This document shows positions 1 through 10,625 of a stretch of 64,000 nt of DNA, in pieces. The position numbers were made by a program, and so were the translations under genes. How positions within the stretch are numbered: the first letter of the stretch is position 1; the number at the start of each line of letters is the position of its first letter. The notes beneath the pieces are model-generated. The model was not told the DNA's origin, searched no databases, and was given only the letters and a program-made list of their open reading frames with translations. This DNA is from Paralithodes platypus. Its lineage: Eukaryota; Arthropoda; Malacostraca; Decapoda; Lithodidae. Where the stretch lies: assembly GCA_032716605.1 (NCBI GenBank), contig CM064518.1, forward strand, positions 43,170,112 to 43,234,111, given 5' to 3'.

Positions 1-1
1 C

Positions 2-70
2 TCCACCATGTTGGGGGTGTTCAGAGACGACCCCAAGACCAGAGAAGAGTTCCTTACCCTCGTCAAGTAA
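2..70 (+). CDS. C-terminal end of an unidentified gene (last coding exon, partial)
   Basis: An open frame enters from the left edge and ends at TAA (68-70). It encodes 22 residues ending in FRDDPKTREEFLTLVK. The base composition is more balanced than the purine-rich repeat that follows directly, and the peptide looks like an ordinary soluble C-terminus. I cannot assign a family. It could also be a chance open frame, because only 66 coding bases are visible. Confidence 0.35.
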   Translation, partial: STMLGVFRDDPKTREEFLTLVK

Positions 71-119
71 GGCTCAGACTACTGCACCACCTCCACTTGT
101 ACCGGGGGAACAGGGGTGC

Positions 120-510
120 AGGAGGAGGAGGAGGAAGAAAAGAAATTATAAGATGGAGGAGAAATAGGAAACTGAAAAGGAAGAGAAGGACTGGCAGATA
201 AGGAGGAGGAAGGATAGAAGAACATATAAGATGGAGGAGAAATAGGAGACTGAAAAGGAAGAGAAGGACTGGTAGATAAGAAGGAGGAGGAGGAAGAAAA
301 TAAATATAAGATGAAGGAGAAATAGGAGACTGAAAAGGAAGAGAAGGACTGGCAGATGAGGAGGAAGAGGAAAACAAATATAAGATGGAGGAGAAAATTT
401 GAATAGGGGACTGAAAAGGAAGAGAAGGACTGGGAGATAAGGAGGAGGAGGAGGAAAAGAAAATATGAGATGGAGGACAACTAGGAGACTGAAAAGGAGG
501 AGAAGGTCCA
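120..510. repeat. Purine-rich minisatellite, about 80-bp unit, 5 copies
   Basis: The landmark ACTGAAAAGG recurs at about 171, 249, 329, 410 and 488, so units are 78-81 bp. Each unit carries AAGAGAAGGACTGG, a run of GGA triplets and ATAAGATGGAGGAG. The strand bias (almost all purine on +) opens several frames on the minus strand; these are not genes. It lies in the 3' flank of the putative exon at 2-70. Confidence 0.85.
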
Positions 511-716
511 GAAGATGATAAAGAACCAAATGTTAAATCATCTCGGAGCAATAGATTTGAAGATTCAAGAATATATTTAATTTGAAAGCTTGGGACAAAA
601 TAACTGCATCTAGAGAAAGAACCAACGCTTAGAAAACATGATCTAACAGAAAGAAGACAGGATACTGACGAGGAGTCAGATAGATTTTTTTGTTTTAATT
701 AAAGATAAAGTAAATT

Positions 717-722
717 AATAAA
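717..722 (+). terminator. Possible polyadenylation signal AATAAA
   Basis: AATAAA followed by an A run, about 650 bases after the TAA at 68-70. It could serve the gene ending there, but the region is AT-rich and such hexamers arise by chance. Confidence 0.2.
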
Positions 723-2313
723 AAAAAACATTGGAAGGAAGATGAACAAAGTCATGAGGATCGAAAATTATGATACCAGGATATTATGGCGTAACTTAAG
801 TTCTAAACAATAGGAAAGACGGAACTAACACTTGAAGTTCTGAAAAGATGATAAGAATAGATTAAGGGACAGCCAGCACTTGAAGATCTGGAGGATTATT
901 AGCGCAACTAACAGGAGTACGATATAAATCTTTAGGATAAAATAGAGTATATTGATAAGTCTAAAAGAAAACCAAAATAAATTCAGTTACATTAATAATC
1001 TAACGAATGTAGGTATATCTGAACTGCACATGTAAATCTTTATACTCTTAGGGAAAAGAACTAAATTAATGCTAAAGTAAATGGATTTCAGCTAATTTAA
1101 GAATCTATAAAAAAAGACTTGATTTTGGAGGAGAGGGAGAGAGAGACAGACTGATTATTCAATTGCTTCACGATCTGGATATAAACTGCAGCTAAACGAA
1201 ATAATACCGAGTAGGAGAAAATACAGCCTGTAGCTATCAATGCCAAAAGAAAGACATCTTTGGAAAAAACAAAAAATATAAATTGTATTATCATAATAAG
1301 TAAATGGGATAAAATGTGCAATAGGGAAAGAAGGTGAGAAATGAGCTAGATGGAAATTGATAATTTTCTTGAAAAAAAAAATATATCTTGGAAAATTCGA
1401 GGTGACAGTTGAATCTGAAATATATACGCCATGGAGATTTTTATTTAATTTTACATATATTTATTGTATTTGTTTATAGATAGATAGTTTAGAAGTACCA
1501 ATCTATTGATATCAAGTATAAGAGCTTGTTAGCTGCATATCTCTCTCTCTCTCTCAAGTACGGTCACTACCTCGAACTAATCCTCCTAGTTATATATAAA
1601 TATCTCATTCGATTTGTTTTGTGAGTATCTTTGTTTTGTCTCATTTTTCTATTTATAGTTATTCTTAATTTAAGTACTTATTTTGTTATGATATGTATAT
1701 ATAATTTTGGTGCCAAATAGACATTATTCTTCATGAAGTAAATCAACAGATATAATAGTGAATACAGTTGTCTGAAATGTCTTAATTTGTTAGTGAGACT
1801 TCCACTATATATTGTTTCGATACTAAAATACCAATATTTTCCAAATATATGAACATATTTTGTGCCTTTTTAAAGGGATAAATAATTGTGTCATACTGTT
1901 CAATATGCCAGCTCATTATATTTTGTTTATTCATATGTGCCTACGGGCCACCTCGAGGGTAATTAAGTTAGCTATGTATTTGACTGAGAAGACAAGAGAT
2001 TCTGCAGCATCTTGGTTAGTAAGAACGTTTATCTGAAGGATATACCGGTGTGGAAAGTATAGTTTAGTATAGGCAATTTACACGATGAACAAGGACTGCA
2101 GTGAATAAGCGTCTGGCTTGTCTCGCATCCGATTCCCTCTTTTACTGTTTCATGGTGAATATTTCCAGTACTCTCATACACTCTCCGACACACAATCTGT
2201 CCATAAATAGTTGATGCTGTCCCGACCTAAACAAAATCTTCCCATTAGTACTTTAGCTAATATTTGGATATTGGATGTTTGTGCTGTTCGAGGGTTCGTA
2301 ATGAGCCAACATT
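723..2313. other. AT-rich intergenic DNA, no gene seen
   Basis: No open frame with coding character. It contains a short (TC)n run near 1541-1555 and scattered AT-rich sequence. Confidence 0.6.
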
Positions 2314-2584
2314 TGTAGAGTGTACATTCTGAAAGTCACAATATTATCTCCCACCAGCGAGGAGTACATTCACTGTTCCTCGCGAAGGCAGTGTGCCCCC
2401 AAGAGTGAAGAGTCAGAACAACTCCGTGCAGGGTGAGGTGGTGCCACTGCTCCGGACAGGTAACGAACTGAGCCCTCTCAACTCCAGTGCTTCCCGAGAG
2501 GGCTCTCTTCACCCGACCCAAGCAGCACAAGCCCATCCTCTGCATTTTATCTTTTCCTTAGTAAATAATACTGTACACTCTACA
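2314..2584. mobile_element. Short TIR element with ends TGTAGAGTGTACA
   Basis: A perfect 13-bp inverted repeat, TGTAGAGTGTACA at 2314-2326 and TGTACACTCTACA at 2572-2584, brackets about 270 bp of GC-richer DNA with internal inverted segments (for example GAGAGGGCTC and its partners). No transposase is encoded. It looks like a MITE of unknown superfamily. No clear target duplication was recognised. Confidence 0.55.
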
Positions 2585-3816
2585 ACATAAATGAGGGCCC
2601 TATCTGATTTATCGAACTCTGAAATCCATCTACAATGTTATGAACAAGTAAGATTGAATTAAGATCGAAATACTTTTGAAAAGTTCATGCCATCATCTGT
2701 GTCCTATAGAGTGTACTTATCTTTTGTTATTTGGTTGCGAGCACAACTGAGTTGATTTTTGGTGATGGTTAAAGTGTGGTAACATTATAAGTGCTTTATT
2801 TCAAGTCAGTGTTGTTCTCAATATGAAATGAGCTCTCCATTCAGAGCGCATTTGATTCAGAAAATGCTTATCGCTTTTGACGCATTGATCTCCTGGAAAC
2901 ACTAGGATCGGTGTGATGATGATTTTGAATCACTGGAGTACAACTATGCTTCTCACTTACATACAAGAGTCTTTCTAAGGTGTTTACCGGACCCTGCTTC
3001 CCATCCTTCTGTGAGCAACTATTAGGACGCTGCTGGTACACATCGATGGGCAGCTTTGTCCTGGCAGCACCGGGTAGGTAACTTTGGTCCAAGCTACAGT
3101 ATTAATGGCTAACACAAGTAGTCTTATTCTTAAACATTGAGAAAATTAATAAAACATTGAAAAACATGAAAGAATGGATTAAAACCCCATTTGAATATGA
3201 GCGTTTTATTAACGTTTCACAATTCACTGTGTGTTGTCAAGAAAGTGCTTCTCTTCAATTGGTGGTTTGTATCCATTGAGAAGATGCTGACTCTACCTGC
3301 ATGTTGTGTTTTTCAAATAGCGGGTTATGTGAGGGTTAAATTGGTTTCACATGATCGCCTTTTGCGGCATCTTTGTTTTTGGCACCATTACGAGGCTCAC
3401 TTTCATCTATCAGCTATAGTTATCTGATATCTTGTAAGGATTTACATTCGGAAGCTTCCAGATCAGAATTGCCGAAAATACAGCCAAGAAAAAGTGCTGA
3501 TGTGAAACCGTCTTCAGCTCCTCATTATTATAGTGAATAGTGTTAGGGGAGAGTCAGCATTTTCCTGTGTGTTTAAGACCAAGGCTCAAAGTACCAGCTG
3601 TTAAAGGTGCCTCAGACAGGTGGATATACAGCAGATGTCCAGCCTATTCATTGCAGAGCATTGATTTCCTAAATAACCATAAAGTTGAGTGTTGTCGTAT
3701 ACAGCTTAGAGTAACCTTATGTATAAGGACCTGGGATAACAAGTTTGTCAGATTTGGTTATTGAAATAAATGTCTATTTTAGAACATGCTTTTTCTTAAA
3801 CCCAATCCCCATTATT
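2585..3816. other. Intergenic DNA, no feature recognised
   Basis: Short open frames here (up to 78 codons) have no recognisable domain or codon character. An isolated AGAGTGTAC near 2709 resembles the end of the preceding TIR element. Confidence 0.5.
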
Positions 3817-4048
3817 AGACAATGGCTATAGTCTATTCGCTGTAAGTAGGAGAGAAATCATGACCTCTATCCTCTGTATCTCAAAAAGGGCTAGAGCAAA
3901 TTGGCTGTAAATTACCACATCTATTCCTTGACAGACTCTTTCCCAAATGGTAGAAATATTAGCTCAATTACTCTAGTCGTTTTTTAGTTGCAGAGGATAG
4001 AGGTCATGATTTTTCGCCTACTTACAGCGAAGAGACTATAGCTAATGT
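3817..4048. mobile_element. Foldback MITE, family D (copy D1)
   Basis: Long imperfect inverted repeats of about 55 bp. The left arm starts with GGCTATAGTCTATTCGCTGT and the right arm reads back as GCTATAGTCTCTTCGCTGT. Both continue into AAATCATGACCTCTATCCTC. Diverged copies occur at 5925, 15952, 40254 and 43374. It is non-coding, and the transposase source is unknown. Confidence 0.65.
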
Positions 4049-4214
4049 CCTGTTACACTATAGCAGGGTACAGTTGCCGCGACATAAACCTGGGACAAGT
4101 GCTGTGAAAGAGTGACTACATTTATTCCATTCGTATCGGTGACGTATTTTTATTATATTCTGCCAACTATTAAACGGTTATATTAAGCTTAGGAAGGACC
4201 TCTAACCATGTAAA

Positions 4215-4291
4215 GGATGTCTTCGTGGTGCAATGCATAAGTGTGTTGATTTGCGGTGTGAGCGTCCTGGGTTCGAATCCCCGGACTGCCA
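4215..4291 (+). pseudogene. tRNA-like sequence (decayed tRNA or SINE head)
   Basis: A box-B/T-loop sequence GGGTTCGAATCCC sits at the right distance from an A-box-like TCGTGGTGCAATGC. A cloverleaf acceptor stem can be drawn, but it has two mismatches in seven pairs, and no convincing anticodon stem forms. It is more likely a SINE head or dead tRNA than a working gene. Confidence 0.4.
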
Positions 4292-4828
4292 CATGTGTTT
4301 GTTAATTTCATTAATCGAGTTTAGAAGTAGAGTTGGTTATTGGAGAGAACATAATAAATAGTCCTTTTAGCTACCATAGCTCCTTCCTAAGCTGCTTCTA
4401 AGGTCCCTCAGTGTGAGAAAGAGTGTTGTGGGGGAAATACCGGGCGCTCGGGCAACCCCTAACTTTCGTAAGTTAATATGTCGGAAAGAGTTAAGTGCAT
4501 GAAGTGAGTGCAGACCATATGTCACTTTTATTACTATGCAATAACCAGTTTTTGTCCCGGAATAATATTTTAGCAACTGTATTATATGTGACGATTATTG
4601 CTTGGAAGAAAACAAATAAAAACATAAATAAACAAATAAATATAGACAAATTAAAATCCACAATATCACTTATATTTAATTATCGGAGAAAAAATTAATA
4701 CTCTGATGGTGATTTATATTTTAATGTCCATAAAACACACTCACACAACATTATACTATTATATTCATGTTCCACTTACAGTCAGTTCATAAAGGTCCGT
4801 GGAACTATTAGATTGTTCACTAAGTAAT
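4292..4828. other. Intergenic DNA, including a solitary Tc1-like terminus
   Basis: Mostly AT-rich. It includes a fragment of family C around 4115-4200 and 4370-4410 (TTAGGAAGGACC and GCTCCTTCCTAAGC arms). Near 4780, CAGTCAGTTCATAAAGGTCC resembles the terminus of the TIR element at 21824. Confidence 0.4.
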
Positions 4829-5205
4829 TTAAGGGGGGATGGTTCACTTTTTGGGCGATTTTTGCATGTATTCGTTATTTTTCTAGTCTCCTCCCTAGAC
4901 CTCCATCAAATGTAAAAAAACAAAAAAACATCCATTAGATCCCCCTTTTATATTAATTTGTAAATTTTTCGGTAGAAAAAATTCCCGGCCGAAGGCCGGT
5001 TCTTCCAACATTACAGGCTCATTATCGTTCGGCAGGGAAAAACTCGACACCTAAATAGCACGAAAGGTCTAAATATTGACGAAAAAACGGGGCGAAAGGT
5101 ATTAAAATCGACTAACTAATAGGGTAAACATCTTAACATCTGAAAACTAATGGGGCTAAACATGAGGGAGAAAGTGGTCCAGAAAACCGGCCCATCCCCC
5201 CTTAA
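4829..5205. mobile_element. TTAA-flanked MITE, family A (copy A1)
   Basis: Begins TTAAGGGGGGATGG and ends CCATCCCCCCTTAA. The interior has the family A layout: CTCCCTAGACCTCCATCAA, the hairpin ATTTTTCGGTAGAAAAA, the palindrome CGGCCGAAGGCCGG, a GGCTCATTATCGTTCGGCAG core, then phased GGxCGAAAGGT/TTAAAATCG repeats. It is non-coding. Confidence 0.8.
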
Positions 5206-5262
5206 GCCATTGAGACCGATTAACCCTTTCAGTAAGATGATCAATTATTTATAGCATTACCG

Positions 5263-5641
5263 TTAAGGGAGCCCACCTCGCTTTTTTCTTCTCTTTATCT
5301 CCCTCTCTCTTTGGCTTGTATCCATTCGGCCCCATTCAGCCTACTGTTTTAAGACGTTTATCCCCATCCAGGTGTCGGTTTTTCCTGGCGAGCGGTAGCG
5401 AGCCAGTATATTATTTTAAACGGTTTTGACAGCAGGCTAAATCTGTACGTTTTAAGATAGAAAAATTTCTCCGGCGAAGTCGGATTTCACCATACAATGC
5501 TGGCTCGCTATCGCTCGCCAGGAAGAAATTGACACCTGAATGGGGATAAACGTCTTAAAACAAATGGCTGAATGGGGCCGAATGGATACTAGCCAAAGAG
5601 AGAGGGAGAGCAAGAGAAAAAAGCGAGGTAGGCCCCCTTAA
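5263..5641. mobile_element. TTAA-flanked foldback MITE, family B (copy B1)
   Basis: Starts TTAAGGGAGCCCACCTCG and ends CGAGGTAGGCCCCCTTAA. The arms are inverted over roughly 150 bp: TTCGGCCCCATTCAGCC on the left faces GGCTGAATGGGGCCGAA on the right, then TCCTGGCGAGCG faces CGCTCGCCAGGA. The transcript or single strand would fold into one long hairpin. The core resembles family A, so the families are related. Confidence 0.8.
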
Positions 5642-5727
5642 CTGTTTCGGAGTGAGGGCGCATATTTATACTTTAGAAGGACAAGAGAAAGCTGGTTGGA
5701 CTTGGGAAAAAACAAGTCTTCTGCTAA

Positions 5728-5925
5728 CTTAGTTAAGGGAAGGTCTTTAGTTTACTCCCTAGACTTCCATCAAGCTTAAGAAATACCCCCGAGATCCCCC
5801 TTCGAGATAAATTTGTACATTTGTTTTGGTAGAAAAATGTATCGGCCTCCTTCTAAATTGCAGGCTTGCTATCGTTCGCCAGGAAAAAATCGACACCTAG
5901 ATGGCATGAAAGGTTTTAAATAGAC
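5728..5925. mobile_element. Truncated family A MITE (A2)
   Basis: GTTAAGGGAAGG followed by ACTCCCTAGACTTCCATCAA, a TTTTGGTAGAAAAATG hairpin, CTTGCTATCGTTCGCCAGG and CGACACCTAGATGGCATGAA. The right third is missing, and the element runs into a family D fragment. Confidence 0.6.
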
Positions 5926-6075
5926 TTTAGTCTATTTAATATGATATGACCCCTAGTCTCATTTAACTCTGGAAGGGCGGGAGCAAACGGGCTGTAAATG
6001 TTCACAACTATTGCTAGAATATATGAGCTCAATTGTTTATGTCCTTTTTGAGTTATGGGAGATCATGCTTTGATA
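5925..6075. mobile_element. Family D foldback MITE fragment (D2)
   Basis: Matches the middle and right arm of D1: AAACGGGCTGTAAATGTTCA, GAGCTCAATTGTTTATG and TTTTTGAGTTATGGGAGATC, with many substitutions. Confidence 0.45.
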
Positions 6076-6260
6076 TTTCTAGACTGGTTATGATGAATAC
6101 ACTACACTGGTGTTTATTCTAGAGACATTCGGTGAACGTAACAGGCGTATAATGATGCAGGTTAACAAATATACCATTGTTGAGACCACCTGCATCTGCT
6201 ATTACACTTTATATATATAATATAAATATACTTATATTGTAAAGAAATTACATCGGTAGA

Positions 6261-6651
6261 TTAAGGGGGTTCACCGTTTTTTTTTTTATCTTTCTCTCCT
6301 TTTCTCTCTCTCCCTGGCTTGTATCCATTCGGCCCCATTCAGCCAACTGTTTTAATATGTTTATCCCCATCCAGGTGTCGATTTTTTCTTGGCGAGCGAT
6401 AGCAAGCCACCATTGTATGGAGAGATCCGGCTTCGCCGGAGAAATTTTTCTATCGAAAAATGTACAGATTTAGCTTGCTGTCAAAACAAAAATACATACT
6501 GTATATATTGGCTCGCTACCACTCGCCAGGAAAATATTGACACCTGGATGGGGATAATCGTCTTAAAGCAGTAAGCTGAATGGGGCCGAATGGATACAAG
6601 TCAAAGAGAGAGGGAGAGAAAGAGAACAAAAAGCTAGGTGGGCTCCCTTAT
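6261..6651. mobile_element. TTAA-flanked foldback MITE, family B (copy B2)
   Basis: Starts TTAAGGGGGTTCACCG and ends GGTGGGCTCCCTTA. Same layout as B1: CATTCGGCCCCATTCAGCC, GGCGAGCGATAGCAAGCC, the hairpin CCGGCTTCGCCGG, ATTTTTCTATCGAAAAATG, then the inverted arm. It sits 270 bp beyond the stop codon of the gene at 6921. Confidence 0.8.
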
Positions 6652-6920
6652 GGAATCAACAGTTTGAGTGACGGAGATGAGCTACACGACAAGGGAAGCA
6701 AGGTCTTTACAGGAACGTATGAATATCTTTTCGTTGTGCTAAAAAGTAAATATGATTCATTTTCAAGTGGAGAAAGTAGAATATATTCTTGTTGACGAAC
6801 AATTCTATGAAAGAAAAATCTGATGAAAATATTATGTATAAATTATTAGTAAAACATACAGTATATGATGATCTTAATGTTAGCTAAAATGTCGATGATA
6901 AACTAAAATTTATCTTTCTT

Positions 6921-9900
6921 TCAAGGATCAATATCGAAGAAACCAAACACAGGGAAATCCGTAAAATACGGATCTATATCGTAGCCGAATTTGGGAAAGT
7001 TAACATTGGCATCAATAGCAGTTTCCATGTCTAGCCTTCTCTTCTGCCTCACAATACTGGGAGGAGGAGGAAGAGGAGATGGCTCATGGGTGAGATGGAG
7101 CTTCGTGGATGGTTGAAGGTGATGGAGTTTACTGGTTGAGGGATGGGGATTTGTAGCTGGACGTGGGAGACTCTTGACTGGGTGATGGAGATCTCGGGGT
7201 GATTGCTGGGGATGGAGATGGCTGGAAGGGCCTTGGAGACTTGTTGGCCTCGGGGGCTGGTGATCTCTAGTTGAAGGGCGAAGGTTGCTAGTGGAGTGAA
7301 GTTTAGTGGCTGGAGGATAAATCTCTGTAGTCAATTGTCTTGGATTGTTAATTGTAGGTATGTGCAAGATGCTGATCGGCTGGTGGCGGGAGCTTGATCG
7401 GTGGTGCGGGGATCTCGTCGTTTGGCTGTTACTTGGATATTGAAAGCCATCAGTTAGATAGTACTGTTTGCTGGTTGGATAGTACAAGTTGCTAGTCAGA
7501 TGGTAAGGGCTGCTTGTCGGATGTATCAAGTATTTGGTGGGTGAAACTGGGCGAATATCTTTTGTTTGTGAGAATTTCACTTTAGGATTGATTGCTGCAT
7601 TGTCAGACCTGGAACTGGGTGTATATTTGCTTGTGTAGCCAAGTGATCGTTGATCCCTAGTGGTAAAAGGTTTCAAGCTATGAAGGTCATCATGCCTTTG
7701 GCTGTTATATCTAGGTAGGCTGTAGCTTGAAGGATTCACCAGTTTTGGATTTCTAAAACTGCCTCTAGAAGAATGTTGATAGAGGGTGGCTTTAGGTGTG
7801 TTGCTCTCTTCATGCAGAGAGCTGTACTCTTTGGAAGATGCTACATTGGAGGGTTGAGGAAAACGGGAGGTGCCATAATTTTTAACATGTCCTTTGGATA
7901 TTTGTTTTGATGGAATAGATGAGGAATATGCATTGCTATCTGTAGTACTTCGAGATCTATTAGTTGATATAGTTGGAGAATCATGTGACAGGTGTTGTAC
8001 GTGCGATGCTAATGCTCCTGGATAATTGGAGTATTGAGGATTGACCGGAGGCTTATAAGTGGTTACAGGAGGATGGCTAGGGTTTGGGTAGAGAGAAGAA
8101 GGGTATCGTGAAGATGTATGGGGCCTCTTATCACCTATAGGAACAAGTGTGTGAAAATTATCCCTTACTTCTTGGATCTCAGTCAACTCTAATGACTTAG
8201 TACGAACAGGAAGGTACATATTTTCATATTCATCACTCTCAGTGTCGTATTCCTCTCTGTGCGTAATAGGACGTGACTTTGACTTTAGACGAGCTTTGGG
8301 TGATGGGTTTTTGTACAATGGATGCTCGCCAAATGTTTTCTTAACCTCCTCTATGTGTGGAACAGGAGTAATGGTGGTGGTGGTTGTCTTATGTTTATTG
8401 CTTGTCACAGCTTTTCCTTCTCTCAACCTCACATCTTTGATAGCGTCAAGAAGTAGGTCAGACTTTTCTATTTCCCTCTGCAGTCCTGTGTAATATATAA
8501 CTTCATCTCGATTTCTAGGATCTACTTGAGGTGGTATCACCCTAGGATTTCGATTATTTTTGTCTATATGTTTTGAAGATTTTGAGTTTCTTAGGTTAGG
8601 TGAAGTTGAAATGCTGGTTGCTGATATCGAAGGCTGTAGACGTATGTCTGATCCCTCTTCTTGATTCCCCTTTACATATCTTTGGCTATTACTGTTACTT
8701 TTAAGACTGGGATTCCTATGAACTGACAATTGAGATTGTTGAGTTTCAGGAAAGTGATTGACTTTTGATGGTGAAAAACGGTTTGTTGATTGTGAATGGT
8801 GCTTGTCGTCTCTCAGAACTCGCCTTTCAAAACTTTTTTGATCCTCTACATCACTAGCACGATAATATTTATCTGTATTTTCAACCACTCTTTTTGAGGT
8901 ATATGCTGATGGTTGGTAAGAGTATGGGGACATGTCCCTGGTTGTGTAAGGGTTCCGCTGTCCTTCTTCAGAATATGATTTAGAACCTATATTAGTCTGT
9001 CTGGAATTTTGTCTGGAATATGGCTGTTGTTTGCTATTTCTGAGGTCTCGACTAACTGAAATTCGCTGGGAAACATATGGTTGCGTTTTAAGACTGCGGC
9101 TAACACTCGTTTGTGGAACTCTATGGTGTTTATGTATGGTGTCTAAGGGAGCAGGAACCACAGTCTCATAATTGACTGACTCTCTACCAGGTAGCCGTTT
9201 TGTTGCTATTGTCACTTTCTGCTTGATGGATTGCAAGTTCTCTTTTCTAGCTCTTCCTTCTCTGGTATTATGCTGCCCAAGTGTATCAAAAGTAACCAAA
9301 TCAGATTCATGTGACCTTACAGGCTCATTTGTATCCTTAATGTCCTTACTCATAAGTGGCTCTACAGCAGACATTTCCTGTTTATTTACAGGTGAACGAT
9401 TGCTTCCTTGTGAGGCAGGATTTGTTGAACCCAAAGGTGATTCTTCAAACATTACATCAGAAGGTAAACTCTGTGGATATCTGATTACATGACTCTTCTC
9501 TTTTAGGATCTCAACATTTTCTGTTGAGTCACTGAGGGGAAGGATGACATAATCGGTAAAGTCAGTACTCAGCCGAGTTTTAGGTACAAGAGGTCGTTCC
9601 AAGGTCGTAATGAATACTTCACTGGAATAGTCTTCCTCCTGGTCAGTGTCATCGTAAATATTATCAGGCCTGTCTAGCATACGATAGTCATTTTCTTTTC
9701 CATCTGGGTTGTCATTAGCATACTCTTCCTTGCTTAAAATATCATAGTTACTTTCTTGTGTCTCCAAGAACTCATCATCATAATATGGGCTACCTGGACT
9801 ATCGTAGGTATCTTCTGACCATCTCAAGATATCATAGTTACTCTCCTGTGGCTCCATAGTATCGTATTCATAATCTGGGCTGTCTAAAATATCGTATTCA

Positions 9901-10187
9901 TGTTCTTTACCTTCTTGAGTATCGTAATATTCATCTTGTTTATTCTGGGTATCGTATATTGTACCCGTCTGTCCATCTAGCATATCGTAATTGGCATCCT
10001 CCAGAATATCGTAATTCAGCATGACGTCGAAGCGTGGGAAGGAGTGGAGGATGGGGGTGCTGGGGAGGGGTGCCGGTCCTGAGGGTGCGCGAGGGGACGT
10101 CTTCAGTAGTTCCATGTTAGCCAGACCCGGGACCTGTTGCGGTAGTGGCCATCCAGACGCCACCGCCACCACCACCGTCACCGCCAC
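6921..10187 (-). CDS. Large secreted, disordered Tyr/Ser/Pro-rich protein with a C-terminal furin site (main exon)
   Basis: One uninterrupted frame of 1088 codons ends at TGA (6921-6923). There is no ATG at its start. An AG acceptor (TTCCTGCAG) lies immediately before position 10187 in the sense direction, so an upstream exon must supply the start codon. The first residues, VAVTVVVAVASGWPLPQQ, look like the end of a signal peptide with cleavage near ASG/WP. Residues about 57-190 are strongly acidic with repeated YDIL, YDTQ and YDTM motifs; such tyrosines are candidates for sulfation. Residues about 230-1040 are basic, low in hydrophobics and rich in S, P, Y, H, R and T, so probably disordered. 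RQKRR (1047-1051) is a consensus furin site that would free a 37-residue acidic, Phe-rich tail with FGYDIDP and FGFFDIDP. I recognise no family. It could be an extracellular matrix, cuticle or mineral-associated protein, or a peptide precursor. The length and lack of stops make it a real gene. Confidence 0.85.
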   Translation of the reverse strand: MAVTVVVAVASGWPLPQQVPGLANMELLKTSPRAPSGPAPLPSTPILHSFPRFDVMLNYDILEDANYDMLDGQTGTIYDTQNKQDEYYDTQEGKEHEYDILDSPDYEYDTMEPQESNYDILRWSEDTYDSPGSPYYDDEFLETQESNYDILSKEEYANDNPDGKENDYRMLDRPDNIYDDTDQEEDYSSEVFITTLERPLVPKTRLSTDFTDYVILPLSDSTENVEILKEKSHVIRYPQSLPSDVMFEESPLGSTNPASQGSNRSPVNKQEMSAVEPLMSKDIKDTNEPVRSHESDLVTFDTLGQHNTREGRARKENLQSIKQKVTIATKRLPGRESVNYETVVPAPLDTIHKHHRVPQTSVSRSLKTQPYVSQRISVSRDLRNSKQQPYSRQNSRQTNIGSKSYSEEGQRNPYTTRDMSPYSYQPSAYTSKRVVENTDKYYRASDVEDQKSFERRVLRDDKHHSQSTNRFSPSKVNHFPETQQSQLSVHRNPSLKSNSNSQRYVKGNQEEGSDIRLQPSISATSISTSPNLRNSKSSKHIDKNNRNPRVIPPQVDPRNRDEVIYYTGLQREIEKSDLLLDAIKDVRLREGKAVTSNKHKTTTTTITPVPHIEEVKKTFGEHPLYKNPSPKARLKSKSRPITHREEYDTESDEYENMYLPVRTKSLELTEIQEVRDNFHTLVPIGDKRPHTSSRYPSSLYPNPSHPPVTTYKPPVNPQYSNYPGALASHVQHLSHDSPTISTNRSRSTTDSNAYSSSIPSKQISKGHVKNYGTSRFPQPSNVASSKEYSSLHEESNTPKATLYQHSSRGSFRNPKLVNPSSYSLPRYNSQRHDDLHSLKPFTTRDQRSLGYTSKYTPSSRSDNAAINPKVKFSQTKDIRPVSPTKYLIHPTSSPYHLTSNLYYPTSKQYYLTDGFQYPSNSQTTRSPHHRSSSRHQPISILHIPTINNPRQLTTEIYPPATKLHSTSNLRPSTRDHQPPRPTSLQGPSSHLHPQQSPRDLHHPVKSLPRPATNPHPSTSKLHHLQPSTKLHLTHEPSPLPPPPSIVRQKRRLDMETAIDANVNFPKFGYDIDPYFTDFPVFGFFDIDP

Positions 10188-10514
10188 CTGCAGGAATATT
10201 AAATGAGTGTTAGGCCTTTATTTAATTATTTATTTTTATTTTTTTAGTCATTCCTTAACCTTTTCAAGATCCAATAGGCATTCTTTTGTTTTCTGTCTTT
10301 TATTAGGTTTTATATAGATTAGGAAGGGTATAGGGAAATCAGATGGTTAACTGAGATAGTCTTTACCCTCATAATTATTCCCACAATACCTTCTTAAACT
10401 GTATACAATCGTCTAATGATAGCCATAATAAACTGTCAGAATGCGTCATAATCTTCAAAGGGTTAACATGGCATAATGTGACATAGGAACAGATGATATT
10501 ATAAAACCTGTGAG
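10188..10514. other. Intron or upstream region of the gene at 6921-10187
   Basis: Lies beyond the inferred splice acceptor. No signal-peptide exon with an ATG and GT donor was found here. A fragment resembling family C is visible near 10385-10460 (CGTCTAATGATAGCCATAAT). Confidence 0.4.
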
Positions 10515-10625
10515 GTTTAAGGGGAGATGGTTGATTTTTCGGGCCCCCCTTTCTTCATGTTTAGCCCATTAGTTTTCAGATCTTAAGAGTTTCGGCCCAT
10601 TAGTTTGGCGATTTTAAGACCAGAA
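10515..10625. mobile_element. Family A MITE terminus (A3)
   Basis: TTTAAGGGGAGATGG, then CGGGCCCCCCTTTCTTCATG, TTTAGCCCATTAGTTTTCAG and GGCGATTTTAAGACC: one end of a family A element, truncated at about 110 bp. Confidence 0.55.

Noticed and set aside
63..551. Several Ser/Phe/Leu-rich minus-strand frames as genes
   Set aside because: Produced by the purine-rich 80-bp tandem repeat; every frame reads the same low-complexity pattern.
4215..4291. Functional tRNA gene
   Set aside because: The T loop is good, but two acceptor pairs fail and no clean anticodon arm forms.
7300..9500. Plus-strand frames at 8242-8493 and 9172-9492 as separate genes
   Set aside because: They are shadows on the opposite strand of the 1088-codon exon.
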